Assembly (NCBI GenBank): GCA_039881145.1
Contig: JAYKKI010000015.1
Coordinates: 22,871,501-22,935,500, forward strand
DNA: 64,000 bases
Direction of reading: 5' to 3'
Source of the DNA: Druceiella hillmani
Lineage: Eukaryota > Arthropoda > Insecta > Lepidoptera > Hepialidae
Position 1 is the stretch's first letter. The number at the start of each line of letters is the position of its first letter. The translations under genes and the position numbers were made by a program. Shown here one piece after another: positions 48,357 through 61,985 of the stretch. The notes beneath the pieces were generated by a model. It ran no database searches. It was not told where the DNA came from and was given only the letters and a program-made list of their open reading frames with translations.

Positions 48357-49556
48357 CAGGTGTTTTCGTGGAGTTTCATTATTCTTGAAATGTTACAAAA
48401 TCTACCCAACAGTATAGCGGCATAAATATCAGATATAATATTTCAGATTGGAGTTAAAGGGGTTTGTTTATATCGTCATTTCCACATTTATTGAACTGAA
48501 GAGTAATACAACATTAAAGTGTTCATATTTTTCCGAGCTACATTTTAAAGATGATAATAAGTTACTTTACGAGAGGTATCTCTTCGAAACTTGGGAGTAT
48601 TAAAATTTACCCAATATAAAAGAAACAGGGAAGAGCGATAGGATGAAGAAATTTTATGAACTTTTTTTTATATAAGTAGCTGATTTCCTTAGCTTACTAA
48701 ATAATACAAGCGATTCGGTTTCACTGCAAAACTTAAGGAATTATGTAGTAAAGGTTAATACCTGACACCATAATATGATGATATAATAATGATAGAAATA
48801 CGTAAGGACTTGATTTTAGTGCCGTGATTACGAAAAGCGATAGTACCAACACAAAATTTGTGGTGAAACATTCGACATAATATCGTCATAGATTTAATTA
48901 GTGTCATGAAGTTTGGGTTGCTATTGAATGATTTTAAGAAGTATTTTTTTGGAAATAGTTTTATGATTTAATGTGTACTAAATAAGAAAATCTAACACCT
49001 CTTTCTATAATTCTGCAAGTTTTTAAGAAGTGAGTGTTAAATGTATTATAACTTTATGTTTAAATATTTTTATTGTGAATATATTAATAAATGAAATCTG
49101 TTGCTTATTCCACTATGATTGGATAGTAGTACGATTTATTTTCATATGATATAGCTTTGTTGTATACAATAGGATATTAGCGTCAGCACATTATTAGCGT
49201 AATAAAAAAATCATGGACGCTAATGTAACATGGATTATATATTTATGAGTAACTACTTTGCAAAAGGGACTCTCTATTTCGAATAGAAAGATAAACACGT
49301 ATATCTGTAATGATAAACAATAAGTAATTAAGTGGTTATTTCCTATTTATGTTAATAAGATTATGTAAACAAGAGAGTAGTACATAATATACAGAATACT
49401 GTTAAGGCTATCGTAATTTTTTTATTTAGATTATGATTAAGTAGGTGGAATACTAAATCGACTTACGATGGTCCACTATTTCATAAAAACTGACTTACAA
49501 AGGATAGTATGAATATAACTTTATTAGGAAACAAAGTAATTTTGAAATGGGTCATT
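48357..49556. other. AT-rich non-coding DNA, nothing recognised
   Basis: No coding or repeat feature stood out. Confidence 0.55.
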
Positions 49557-49604
49557 ACATAAAATTTAACATTTTCTGTGTATAGAAAATGTTAAATTTT
49601 ATGT
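49557..49604. repeat. 21-bp perfect hairpin
   Basis: Arms 49557-49577 and 49584-49604 are exact reverse complements around the 6-base loop GTGTAT. Confidence 0.95.
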
Positions 49605-50943
49605 CAGTATATGTTTGATATGATTTGAATATATTATGACGAAGCATACATGTAACTGCTTTCTTTGAAGTGTAACTTCTTTGCGTAAATCATTCATGAA
49701 CAAAAAAGACAATGCCTGTTTCTGATCTCTATTTGTTATCTATTAATTTATCAGCGATGATCGTATGAAAGGTTGTTTATTTTACCTTGTTTAAATGAAA
49801 AGAACAAAAATTACAACACATATAATGCATAAATTTTCTCTTAAAATATGATTACAATTTTTCATGTAATATTTTTTTTATCACCAAAATATCGAGTTCA
49901 ATTCATCTCAAGTCATTCATACATTCATATTTTCTAATAATACTTTTGTATTGACTTATAATAATACTGAAGTATTTTTTTGAGATCACAGCAAAGCAAC
50001 AAAATAACTATGGTACACTACCTACTCAGCCAAGTTATAGAAGCAAGAGATTCTCAAGTGACTATTAAACATGCCAATTTATACAAAAATAGCTATTAAA
50101 ATAGAATAGTGAATGGAAAATAAATTGCTAATGATGCTCAAAATAAAACGATAAGAGTACGTAAAATTCGTTCTATGTTCGTAAAACATACTTGGCATCC
50201 TGACTTAACATACCTTGTGAAGCCGTCTCATCGATATAGAGAGAATAAAATCTATATGACAGCAAATAAATAGATTGGGAATAAAACAGTCCTACATAGT
50301 GTCGTGCCTCATCTGAGAAAGGCATTTATAGTCGTAAAACTTCTTCGACAGCTTTTGTTTACGAAGTCTGCTACGGTTTATTTATTCTATTAAAGATAAT
50401 TTTTCGGCTTCGTTATCGCTTTTGAAGAATTGTTATATATTTTTTAACGTATAATTTTATTAGGTCTGCAATTTTATTATTTCAGATTCAGATAATCTTG
50501 ATAGTATTATTCTGCTGAATTGATTTCAAATTTTCTCATTCAAGCCGTTTACTTTCCTCCTCGTAATTTTTTGTGTCAATTTCAAATTATGTATTAAATT
50601 ACTCTGAATTTTTGAAGGGATTAAAAATTATGAAGATATGTATAAGGAAGAGCTAAATGTCATATTATCTAGACCGCTTCACTGCTTCAGGTACTAGTAC
50701 CAGGTGAATTCTTCAAATAAATGCACCAATATTTTAAATTTCTATAGCGGAATGACAAATACGGTACACTTAAAGTTTCATCCTGTCCTTTCGTTTGTCT
50801 ATCTGTTCTTGTTCGTCACATACTTTTATTTTTGCAATCTTTAATGTGTATGCTGTTGATACTATATGCATATTCGTCATATAACTCTCTCAATTAATGT
50901 GTAGTAAAATGTTTAAAGATTTGTTTGCACATTCCATTATATT
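49605..50943. other. AT-rich non-coding DNA, nothing recognised
   Basis: No gene, repeat array or transposon motif recognised. Confidence 0.55.
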
Positions 50944-50992
50944 TATATGTATATGTGCGCGTGTGTGTATATTTAAATATATATATATATAT
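50944..50992. repeat. Mixed TA / GT microsatellite
   Basis: TATATGTATATGTG, a short GCGCGTGTGTGT run, then TA dinucleotides. Confidence 0.85.
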
Positions 50993-51480
50993 CGAAATTT
51001 TGTAACTAGGAACGGAAGTGCCGGAAAACAATGGAAAATTTGGATACGATGCGTGTAATAAGAAAGATGTTGCCAGTGCCAAACATAGCAATAAAAGGAA
51101 AGGCGTATAATTAACAGTAGATGAATACAGACTGAAAGGATATATTTATTCACACTAAAGCTTATATACTCCGTTACAATTTCAATTTTCATAAAACCTA
51201 ACCCGATATTTCAATACTTTTCGGATTGAAAAAATAATAAGGTTTTAATGTGAAATTTTGTAATTGTTGAGCAATGTTTACGTTTGGAAGCTACATAAAA
51301 AGTACGACAGGATTAAAACTAATTTATAAATATGGTTTGAAATGCATATTAGATCTTACCCTAAAAACTGTTTTGTTTAGCATTAATAAAATTAATACTA
51401 CTATAAGTCGGTATAAGAAGTACTTATGAATAAAATTAATCTTGTAACCTGAGCAACTAGAGAATCATGGTAATCTATTT

Positions 51481-51507
51481 GTGTATATATATATATATAT
51501 ATATACA

Positions 51508-51553
<46 letters not shown>

Positions 51554-51561
51554 TATATATT
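51481..51561. repeat. (TA)n microsatellite
   Basis: About 80 bases of TA dinucleotides with CATATATGTATA near the middle. Confidence 0.97.
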
Positions 51562-51970
51562 TCAAATTGTACCAAAATCACGGATTTAAAGTTAGCCAAA
51601 TTAATGGAATAACACGAAGGTAATTAATGGGGTAATATAGAAATATTCTATAATAATATATCCGACGAAAAGACGATTCAAAAACTTGAATCCGATAGCA
51701 GATATTAAATAAGGCAGTATAAATGTATCATTGGGAACTTTATAACATTGAATGTTTGTTGGTCCAATTTATCTCCCTAAATTTGATTTAAAAACTAAAG
51801 TATACTGAACGGTTTTATTCCTGATACTGATTCAGAGATTTGAGTTTATCACGAAGAGAGCAGTATAAGTGATGTCGTGAAATGAGCGAAAATAATAATA
51901 TAAATCAACCCAAACTCACATAGTAGAGACTTTTTTAATGATATTACAGTTTCTAAATGACAATAAAGCA

Positions 51971-52156
<186 letters not shown>

Positions 52157-53652
52157 AGTTAGTTACGTATACATCAATTTCATTTTGTTTGTTTTTTTTT
52201 TAATTTTGTCTTTTGGGATATCAATTATTAATCATATTTTTACAATAAGCAGCGTGTCTAAGTATTTTGCAATAACCGCACGTACGATTTTTTTTACATG
52301 GCCGGGACCGTCATTGTGATTATTATCTAATAAGAAAAACGTATATTTGTAGCCTGTAATTAGTAAAAAATTATTATTTTATATCAATAGATAATAAGAA
52401 ACACTAGAAAATATCTGTTAATAATAGAAAATTTATGCATTATAATTTTAAAGTAGATAATCAGGATATCTTTTTATAAGTTTCCAACTAATAATTATAG
52501 GATCTAATTAGCAAACGACTATTATTATAAATCGGTTTACAAGCTTTAAAGAGGAATTTACATAAATATCATATCCTACAACCCTCATAAAATAACGATA
52601 TGCGAGAAAATATAGTGACATAATTTTTTATATTTAGGCAGTATATAAAATAATTGCTTAACTATTAATTAATATTGTAAAATATCAAAAAAATGAGAAT
52701 AATCGCAAAACAAATTTGATCGTAAAACACACTTTGTCGTTCAATTTACTCTTCGGAAACTAATTCGAAAATGGTAAACTAATTTATAATGCCAACCTCG
52801 CCTTTTATATAATTATACTATTTCCAGGTTATGTGAGGTAAAAAAGTTGAAAGTCATCTATCTACATTCCTGATTTTACAGTATAAGAAAATTTACTTTC
52901 TAAGTTAAATTTCAATGTGGATACGCTTTATAATATTAACTTTGAAATTAATAATAATCACTTAATTTTATAAAACTAATTAAACGAATTCCAAAAATAT
53001 CTTATTATTTTATAAATATCATGTAATTCATCATATTTCACTGTTCATCGGACAGTTAAGGAAACCAGGTTTCTAAATGGGCAATCTCTTTTTTAGTTCA
53101 TGGCTGTTTAAAGCGCGCAACCAAATTACCAATGTGCTAAAATATATCGTTTTATTAAATTAATTTAAACTAAAACAAGAAGTTAATAAATAGGTTGATG
53201 TACAACGGCATTTGATTAAACTTTGTACTTTTTATGTTATTTATAAGTTGCGATTTTCTCGCATAAGTCACAAATGGTATAAGGGAAATGAAATGGACAG
53301 GAGAAAGTTTAAATTACCCATCCTTTGCTTCAGTTACCTTTTATCTCATTACAAACAAGTTTGGCGCAGTAGAGCAGACCGACATTAATAGTTGAATGAG
53401 TGGATGAAAAAAATTCGTGTGACACCCGCAAGTTGGAAGTATACCATCTTTGGAGTTCATTCTAGTGAGTATGCGTGAGCTGACTCGTATAATTTTGTTT
53501 TTGCTTCTAATTTTCGTCTATATTACATACGTATAAGCACAACAATAAGAATTGAGAAAGAATTAGACGTCAGGGTTTGACATAAAATAAAGCGTTATTT
53601 TTTTTTCAGAGAGCATTAAATCAAAACGTTTTACGGAAAAGCTTATATTAAA
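52157..53652. other. AT-rich non-coding DNA
   Basis: No gene recognised. The stretch 53290-53480 is slightly GC-richer, and a plus-strand frame there (containing RRKFKLPILCFSYLLSHYKQ) has no recognised family. Confidence 0.5.
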
Positions 53653-53721
53653 TCTATCTATCTATCTAAAAACACGCGTTAAATGTCAACAGATACTGTT
53701 GACATTTAACGCGTGTTTTTA
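53653..53721. repeat. 26-bp perfect hairpin beside a (TCTA)n run
   Basis: Arms 53667-53692 and 53696-53721 are exact reverse complements around the 3-base loop ATA. The left arm begins directly at the end of a short TCTATCTATCTATCTA run. Confidence 0.95.
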
Positions 53722-55572
53722 CTAAAATTAAACGTTTTTTTAAGTTATACAAATCAAGAATAATGTATATTAATTATAGCATGTTAATGATATTAACATT
53801 AGTACCACATAAAATCGGAATACTATATTAATATTATTCAATATTAGGTAAAGCTTTTTTCGCGGGACACATCCATAAAAACATTGAAAAATTAAGAACT
53901 AACCTTAACGTTGATACAAAAGTATGTAATTAAACTTTGAATTTTTATTTTTCACTAAATAAAATAATTTACGCATAGACAAAAATATTTCAAGTACGCA
54001 TGTAGGACTTTAGAACCATTTTGTTATCTCAGCGCCCTAACGTAGAGACGTTTTCTATGTTATTCGTTTGCGGTACCTATAGATCGCACTCGTATTGATT
54101 TACTAGGAAAATAACTTTGAGCATCACATGGTCGTTGCAATCTCAGCGAGACGTTCATTTACCCTAAAGAAGTAATATTTGAAAAATAGTCATTTACATC
54201 GTTACCCCATCATTTCTACTCAATCTTTTCCATTTCTTACTCCTGTTTTATTTCTTTCGTGTTCCTTGTCTCCACAAAAAATCATTTCATTTATAATTAT
54301 TTTCATCCAAACTACTGTGCATTGCATCCCCTTGAATCTACTCTCTCTAAATTATTTCTATTTATTGGTTACGGTTTTCCCGCAGAAATTTGCTTCGACA
54401 ATCGTACGTGTGACTCATGTCACATATAAGACAACCGGATTATAACAAACCCGCTGAATTGTTATGTAAAACTTGTCCACTTCTAAATGAGTAAACTATT
54501 TCAGAAGTACTTTGATAGTTTCTCTTTAAAAAACAATGTTTGTCCCTTATTAACTTACAACTGTATATTAATTTAGTTCCATTTTTCCACTTACATATTC
54601 ATTCGCAATTAAAATTTATATTTAACAAAATGTTAAACAACAAATATTATTAAACTTTTTTTATGGTTATGTGACTTTGTGTCTGGCGTGTGGTAATATC
54701 CAATTTAATAATTGTATTTTTCACTGTACCTGAAACAACATTTTAAAATTTAAGAATAAAGAAGTAAATGTGTTATGATGTTACGGTTCTGAATAAAGCT
54801 TTTTTTTCACGTTTGTACGTAGTGGATCTATATCAGTTGTGGATAATGTATTTTTAAAGATATTGAACCAATTCATTTTGTGTTTTGTTCCCGATAATCT
54901 TAATTGAAAGTAAAACTCTTTTTATAACGCCACTTAACTATTAGAAGAATAAAAATTAAATAGTAAGCAAAAATTTACGGCCTGGGCGAGATTTCAACAA
55001 AATGATCTGTTACCCACTACAAAATCAGACTGCAAACATAGTGACCAGATATGTGATATATTTGAAATATGAATTACTGTTAAATTGAAATGTATTCCTT
55101 TTATCTCCTTCAATATTTTCACATCTAAGAAATTCTTACCACTTTGACAATTAGTATTTTGATGCGAAAATATTTTACCTACAGTAGACGTGAATGGAAA
55201 ATAAAGCTATCAAAAAGTGGGTAATGCTATTATAATATTTAAGATTTAAATTAAATTTTTAAGTAAATTTGAGAACGATCTGTATTATTGTTTAATTTTA
55301 TTTATTGTGTAATATTCGAAACATAGCTTGCATTTCAAGATCACGGTGCTGACATCAAGTTCTTGCTTATTTATAGAGCATCATATTATGACGTCACTTA
55401 TTCGTATACTATATAATGATTTGGGTTTTGCATTAAGACGGAATCGCATGCATTACTTAGAATGCTTGAGAAATCAAGACATTTATGTCAGAGAAATGTC
55501 AAAAAATTGCATTTGGGATAAAATATTCATCTGGGAGATGATTTATTTACTTCCTATATTTCTTTTATTTTC
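53722..55572. other. AT-rich non-coding DNA
   Basis: The 54179-54445 plus-strand frame is pyrimidine-rich and serine/phenylalanine-rich, and the 55328-55594 frame is undistinguished; neither is recognised. Confidence 0.5.
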
Positions 55573-55618
55573 CTTTATAGGTTCCGTACCTTAAAACGAA
55601 AAACGGAATCCTTATAAG
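55573..55618. repeat. GGTTCCGT...ACGGAATCC inverted motif
   Basis: CTTTATAGGTTCCGT and ACGGAATCCTTATAAG form an imperfect hairpin around an A-rich centre (ACCTTAAAACGAAAA). Inverted motifs of the form GGGTTCCGTA...ACGGAACCC are widespread in arthropod, notably lepidopteran, intergenic DNA. I recall the motif class but cannot assign it to a named element. Confidence 0.5.
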
Positions 55619-55789
55619 GGACTCACGGGTTTTTGTTCCTACATTTGACACAGCCGTTTTTAACAGAAACCCCTTGACTTGAAAACTTAAAATTTTGCAA
55701 AGTAATAAAACATATTTATCCGCAATAAATTTAAAAATATTCATCTGGTAGTTTTAGGCAGAGTATAGTAAGTACTCAAAATTTTTTAA
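55619..55789. other. AT-rich non-coding DNA, nothing recognised
   Basis: A short interval between the inverted motif and the dispersed repeat. Confidence 0.5.
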
Positions 55790-56540
55790 TTAATTCAAAT
55801 ACACAGTGTGAGGTGTCGTTTAAAAGGGTTAGTGATAAGGGTCTAAAAATCGGTTTTCATAATTTTAGATGTTATATCTTAGGATACCTCTGAATTAAAA
55901 ATATGCAAAAAAATATGTCCTCCCCATCCCTTATTTTCTAACTAACTCTAAAATTATGAAAAAACTGGGTTTTTAGAAACCAACGCAAAGGTTTTAGGAA
56001 AACTATAGTGATGATTTTAGATGTCATAATTTTCAAATGATTCTCCACGTTTGTACACCTCCAATAATTATATTACGTAATACATTTACATTTTTCTACT
56101 TTCAAAATCGATATTGTCAATAATCACGCAACATAAAAACTCAACAATATACATACTAACAAAACTCATCAGCCCACAATTTTTAAACCACTAGCTTTGA
56201 AATATTCGTTTAACAATTGAAGACGAACTAAACAAAAGTCTTAAAAAAATATTTTCTTCTCATTTTATATACCATGTGGAGTATTATTTGAAAAGGCTTG
56301 CTATAAGGAATACGATTTTTTTACAATTCTAAATTGTATATTTAAAAAGATATTCTGAAAACATAGCATACTGCTTACTTATTTTCGGAATGATTAATTT
56401 AAAAATCATGAAAAAAATAAAAATTAGTATAACTTGACCTGAAGATTACAGGAATACGTTGCAATATATTTAGGTTTTGAAATTTGAAAATACTATGCAC
56501 GCTTAAATATTTATAAGTTAAATTATATTTAATCGAAATT
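55790..56540 (-). repeat. Dispersed ~450-bp-monomer repeat, copy B
   Basis: The reverse complement of this segment aligns with copy A at 30316-31080. Identity is patchy but continuous in order. AAAAATGTAAATGTATTA, GTGGAGAATCATTTGAAAAT, TTTTCCTAAAACC, TTCTAAAAACCCAG, TTTTTTCATAATTTTAG and a GGGGAGGACATA block follow one another as in copy A, and CCTTTTCAAATAATAC (complement of 56281-56296) lies at the matching position. A second CCTTTTAAAC block about 465 bases further on shows the same dimeric structure. A minus-strand 123-codon frame (56399-56770) partly overlaps it and is probably not a gene. Confidence 0.7.
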
Positions 56541-57924
56541 AATATAGAACCGTTGTAATACGAGATCTTCTCGTGTTTGGGAGGTTTTGTTTTTTCTAGT
56601 CCAAATTTTAATTTCCACAAATTTCGAAAAGACATAACATTATCAAAACCCAAAAGATTCGTATGGCCGAAATTGTATCTCATCGCGGGGCATAATTGGA
56701 AATCGATTTTTTTGTGATATATACAAAATAAAATAATTTTGTGAACAGAGATGGATTTAATACTTGCCAACTTAAAATCGAATTACTATCATTTTATGCT
56801 ACCAATTAAAAACTTATCATTTTATGCTATTAATTTTTAATATATTTACAAATGTAAATAAATATTCTAACGGTTTTTTTATTAGAAAATTATCATTTTA
56901 AATGACACACTGTTATCACAGTGGCAACACGCATGACATCTGAAAAACAATTTTTTTTATGCAAGGATCAAGTAACTAAATATAATTAATAAGATTCAGT
57001 GCCATTTATTGTGTATACACATAATTTACATAGAACCATACAATGTATTCATATATAAAATTATTTTATTTCGTCCCGTAATTCCATTAGTAATTTTATT
57101 AAACCTTATTGGATTATTTTCCACAATTATTCTCGGTTAACCAAAGTAAAACATCTTAACAAAATGGGCAGTACAACACACAAATATATTTGATATTTAT
57201 AACCGCATTTTGAGTTTTTACCCACTAAATAGTTGTTGGAAAATCAATTTGTGAAAAAGCACAGGTAACAAATATACACTCAAATCCTAATTTAGCGTAA
57301 TAATTATTAAAGTATGAACATGAATAGTTATAAATTTTATAGGTTTCCACTAAAATATTTCAACCCAAGACAAGGTATTTTCATACACGCCAATTTAACT
57401 TTGACAAATGCTCCTTTGAAGAATTTTATATTTGGTTTTTTATTTCATTCCATTTATTAAGGAAAACCTTGTTAGTTGATTGATTAGTTAATTAATTAAT
57501 TAGTATTTATTTACCTTCATTTGCGTGCTCGCTAAGGCACGCCATCCAAACTAAATAGGTCGATGAAGTCGTACAAAAATTAACTATTAATTAACTTTCT
57601 ACTGGAAGAAGTCCCTGTGTTATTTATCAAATAAATTGAGGTTTTATTTTATTACGAAAATGAAAAACGTTTCTACTAAAGTCTTTTGAATGTCTCTGTA
57701 TTTTACGAGAAGTCGTTAGGCTCATTTTTTAATTTTATTTTTCGAATTCTTTCCCTTTTCGAAGTTTATTCTCTGAAAAATTTTTATAGTGGGAGACACA
57801 GATTAATTTTAATTTCGACTGGCTCGTACCATTAGCCATGTTTACGAGTACATATGAAATTTAACTTACAGAAATTATAACGAAGAGAAATTTGTTATTA
57901 TATTACGTTGCCCTAAGATTAATA
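56541..57924. other. AT-rich non-coding DNA
   Basis: No gene recognised. A TATCATTTTATGCTA unit occurs at 56787 and 56815 (28-base period). A (ATTAATTAGTTG)-like run lies at 57477-57506. Confidence 0.5.
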
Positions 57925-58377
<453 letters not shown>

Positions 58378-58404
58378 TTGAATACCAATAATTTAAGTAA
58401 TACC

Positions 58405-59394
58405 GACATGAAGAGGGGGAGAATAAAAAAAGAGGTAAAGTGTACGAAATCCTACACGATTGTTTCTGGTTTAATTAATTTTTTGGTGGTTTCATGGAAA
58501 AGTGGTACGAAATCTCTTTTTATCAATGCTTTCGTAGGATAGTTTTATCATCATTTTGAGGCTGTCTTATGCCAGCTCCCTTTAAGAGGTCTGGAGACCG
58601 TAACATTAGCAGGTTGTAAGAGTCTTTTGCAATTCAGATAGAGTGTTACCAGCATAATGTTCAAGGGTGAACAGAGATTAGCGATGGTGAAAATAAGGTA
58701 GGTTTTGTGTCTATTCACGAATAAAATAACTGAGAAATTTCTCCCTATAATAACGAGGTGTGGATGTAAGACTATTGCTGTGTAGTCATGAAATATTTCT
58801 GCATATATCCACTCACTGCTGCTTAGACCAATACCTCAGTTTGAAGGTATCTTCGCCGCGATTTCTCTTGAGAGGTATTGATAAGGAAATATTATCCTAG
58901 TTGGCGTAGTACTACCGTTAGCGCTAAACGTAAACATTACTGTGATATTTAACTTGATTGTGATGAACCACATAAATATTTTATCGCCACGGAGAGTCAA
59001 AGAAGCACCAGCCTGGAATATAACACAAAATTAATTTCACCTCCATTAAATACTCTGCTTGGATCTGAAAATACTTAAAACAATATACTATCTTTCAAGT
59101 AAGTCGCTCTATCATGAAACTATTTTTTACATCGTTTTGAGATACAGCTCTCCTTGCTACAGCCACATCTTCAGGAACGTGGACAGATATTTCAAAACGA
59201 CGATTAAAGATAGATTTGAACCATCTTTCACTTGGAATAATATCTTCGGAAGAGTTAGGTCTTTTGCTCTTATTTAAAAACAGTATGTGTAAAACCTTCA
59301 TTTCGTTTTTGGAAGCCTTTCTTGCTACTGGCAATTCCAGCACCTGATTAAAACTTGGGATTAGGATTTTTGAGCTTAAACTATCAAGTAACAC
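58405..59394 (-). pseudogene. pogo/Tigger-type (DDE, CENP-B-like) transposase pseudogene
   Basis: Nearly all conserved blocks appear in order on the minus strand. The DNA-binding part (59394-59095) ends in WFKSIFNRRFEISVHVPE with AVARRAVSQNDV, the CENP-B-type helix-turn-helix. A second frame reads FSDPSRVFNGGEINFVLY, the N-G-D-E-T block with the first catalytic D replaced by G. A third frame runs from about 58960 to 58551: NITVMFTFSANG, RIIFPYQYLSREIAAKIPSN, one stop, GIGLSSSEWIYAEIFHDY, SVILFVNRHKTYL (second catalytic D to N) and LLQPANVTVSRPLKGSW (third D to N). After another shift come [17 protein letters not shown] and LIKPETIV. At least three frameshifts and two stops, plus loss of all three acidic residues, make it inactive. 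Terminal inverted repeats were not located. Confidence 0.9.
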
Positions 59395-61985
59395 TAGGCA
59401 CTTGGTAAATTTTATAGCTCTCTTCAGAGGTTATAATTTCTGTAAGTTATATTATAATTTCTGTAGACATGCCATTTTCTGTGGCTGTGGTGGTTTATTT
59501 AGATTTTCTGGTGCACTTTTTTTCTTTTTAATTTATTTATTACCGTGTCTACAGACTTTTTCTCCTTTACCCTACTTTTTGGTATCATTTTCGAACTGAG
59601 ATACTAAAATGCAGAAAATCCAAATATTGGTATCACGCCAATAACTAACAATTTCCATTGATACAGGGAAATAAATTTTGCAATTACCCAATAATTGAAA
59701 GAAATTCTATGAGTATATAGTTTCCACATCTTAACCTTCTTAAAATAAAGTTAAAACTTGCAACTCGTAAAATATTACAGAAAATCAATTATAAGTATTG
59801 TGTACCAGTAACAGGATTTTTATCAGATACATGTCCTAATGTACCCCCAGTAAATAATTCTACGTTGCTAACTGGATGAGAATAATCTATTTAACATATA
59901 AATAATATCAGCGGTTAAGAATTTATCATATCAGATAAATAATATGATAACTTACTGAACGATTTGAAACTAAAATTCAGAAAATTAGCCTATTTGTGAT
60001 ATGCATAAAAACAAGTAACAATTCTGAAACACCACATTGTTTTTGATAGTATATTTTGTCAATTTCAGAGATGAAATAAAAACTAATTGTATTTTCTGCA
60101 AACGTAACACTCTATCTATGATATATCTCAGATCTATGGTTTGCTTATTATTCTTTTCCCAAACCTTGACTGCTAACAATTGGGCGGATGCCAATAAAGA
60201 ATAGATTTACTTTATTCACATACATCACAAAATATTATATTCAACATGTCAAGCGTAATTTTATATTTTCATTATCTATCCTCGACAAAATTTTGTAACA
60301 ATCATCAGAAATAAACACGAAGTATTTCAACCATTATGGCGCGAACCCGGTCGAATAGATGAATATGTTTGAAAGAATATAATTACGTTTTATATACTTG
60401 TATGTATTATAATAAAAAGGGAACCAAATTATACCAGCTCTAATGAGAAAGAATATTTTATTAACTATGAAAAACGGGAATGGAGAATGTGAAACTTCGT
60501 TACCCATTAACGCAGAGATTAACATTGCGTTGAACTTTAACATTGCAGATATTGCAATATTATTAATTTTGAAATATTTGTATTATGAGTAATTTTGTTA
60601 CTTTTCATAGCATCGTAGTCGATACTGAGCATCACGAATTGCTTTACTCCAAGTCTTAATGCCAGATTTTTGGAATAGGAACAAAATCATTCAAGTAAAA
60701 GCCCATCATTTAATTTGATAGCGGAGTCATTGATAAATGTTAATATGTCCGAATCGTAGGAACAACTATTTTAAAGACAACTGCATTATTAATATCTATT
60801 ACTATCTAACTTATTACAGACTCTATTTTTACATACTAACACAAGTATAAGATTATTGGCGATAAAACAAGATACTTGCTGTAATTTCAAAATCTATGTG
60901 AAGAAAAACACAACCAATTTAAAAAGTTTTATGAAAAAATCATCATCATTAGAATTTTCTCCAACATCATAACCTTCTTAAACTTTCATTGCAGAAAAAA
61001 TAAATCAAGCGCACCTTTTATTCCCGGGCTCATTTGGTCGACAAGGGATTATTATTTCCTATTGCGCGCGACAATTTCTATTCAGCGAAATAACCCGTAA
61101 GTACTTTGCAAATTTATTTGAACATAACTTCCGGAAAAGTAATTGAATCTCTCTGACGCACGTTGAAATACTTAAATAATCAGGTAATACTCTGTAGAAT
61201 GTAATATAGATAACACCAAATAGGTTTATCTTAGGAGATAAAATAAAAAAAACATTTTTGAGTTAATATTTAAATTTTAGTAGATACTTATTCCATAACA
61301 TATATACATTTGGAATTACATAGTTGATTAATAACACTTTTTGTCTAAATAACTATAAGATGGCAGCATTAAGCATTAAGCAGTTAAAAATATTTTAGCA
61401 ATTAAATATTACTACAGCCATGAAAAATTACTACAGCCATTTAATTTTGACATAAACACAAAATACACATAATTACGTATTTCGTTATCCAGCAACCTTA
61501 TTAGCTTTTAAACAGAATTATTTAAAAAAAAAACTAAATATTTGAAAATAACATATATGATAATTGTTTGACAAAAAGTAAAATTTACCCAAAAGCTCAG
61601 ATTATCTTAACCTTTAATTCTGGCAACAACACTATAATTTTTTTTATAAAAGCACTTAAAATATTATTAAAAATATACACGTAGATTTAAATTACTTATT
61701 CCGTTTTAAATTTTAATTACGTTTTCCAAGACATTGATGAATATATTTCGCACTGAATACTTTAAAACGGCAGTTTTAACAGTTAGTTTTAACAATTAAC
61801 AGTCAGTTTTAGTGATAACGTCAGTAAAGCTAAAGAAAAAAACACATGTAAAGATGAAGAGCAGATAAGGGATGCTTTCGTATATTTATATACTTATGTT
61901 TAATCAATTTAGGATGAACAAGAACAAATACTTTAAACTAGCAGATCATCAACTTTCATGCCTAAGGCTGACCGCACCAATATGT
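59395..61985. other. AT-rich non-coding DNA
   Basis: A duplicated TTATAATTTCTGTA unit lies at about 59430-59466 and an ATTACTACAGCCAT duplication at 61408-61440. The minus-strand frame at 59985-60194 starts MASAQLLAVKVWEKNNKQT and looks partly protein-like but unrecognised. Confidence 0.5.

Noticed and set aside
56399..56770. 123-codon minus-strand gene
   Set aside because: It overlaps copy B of the dispersed non-coding repeat and shows no domain; residue use is typical of AT-rich chance.
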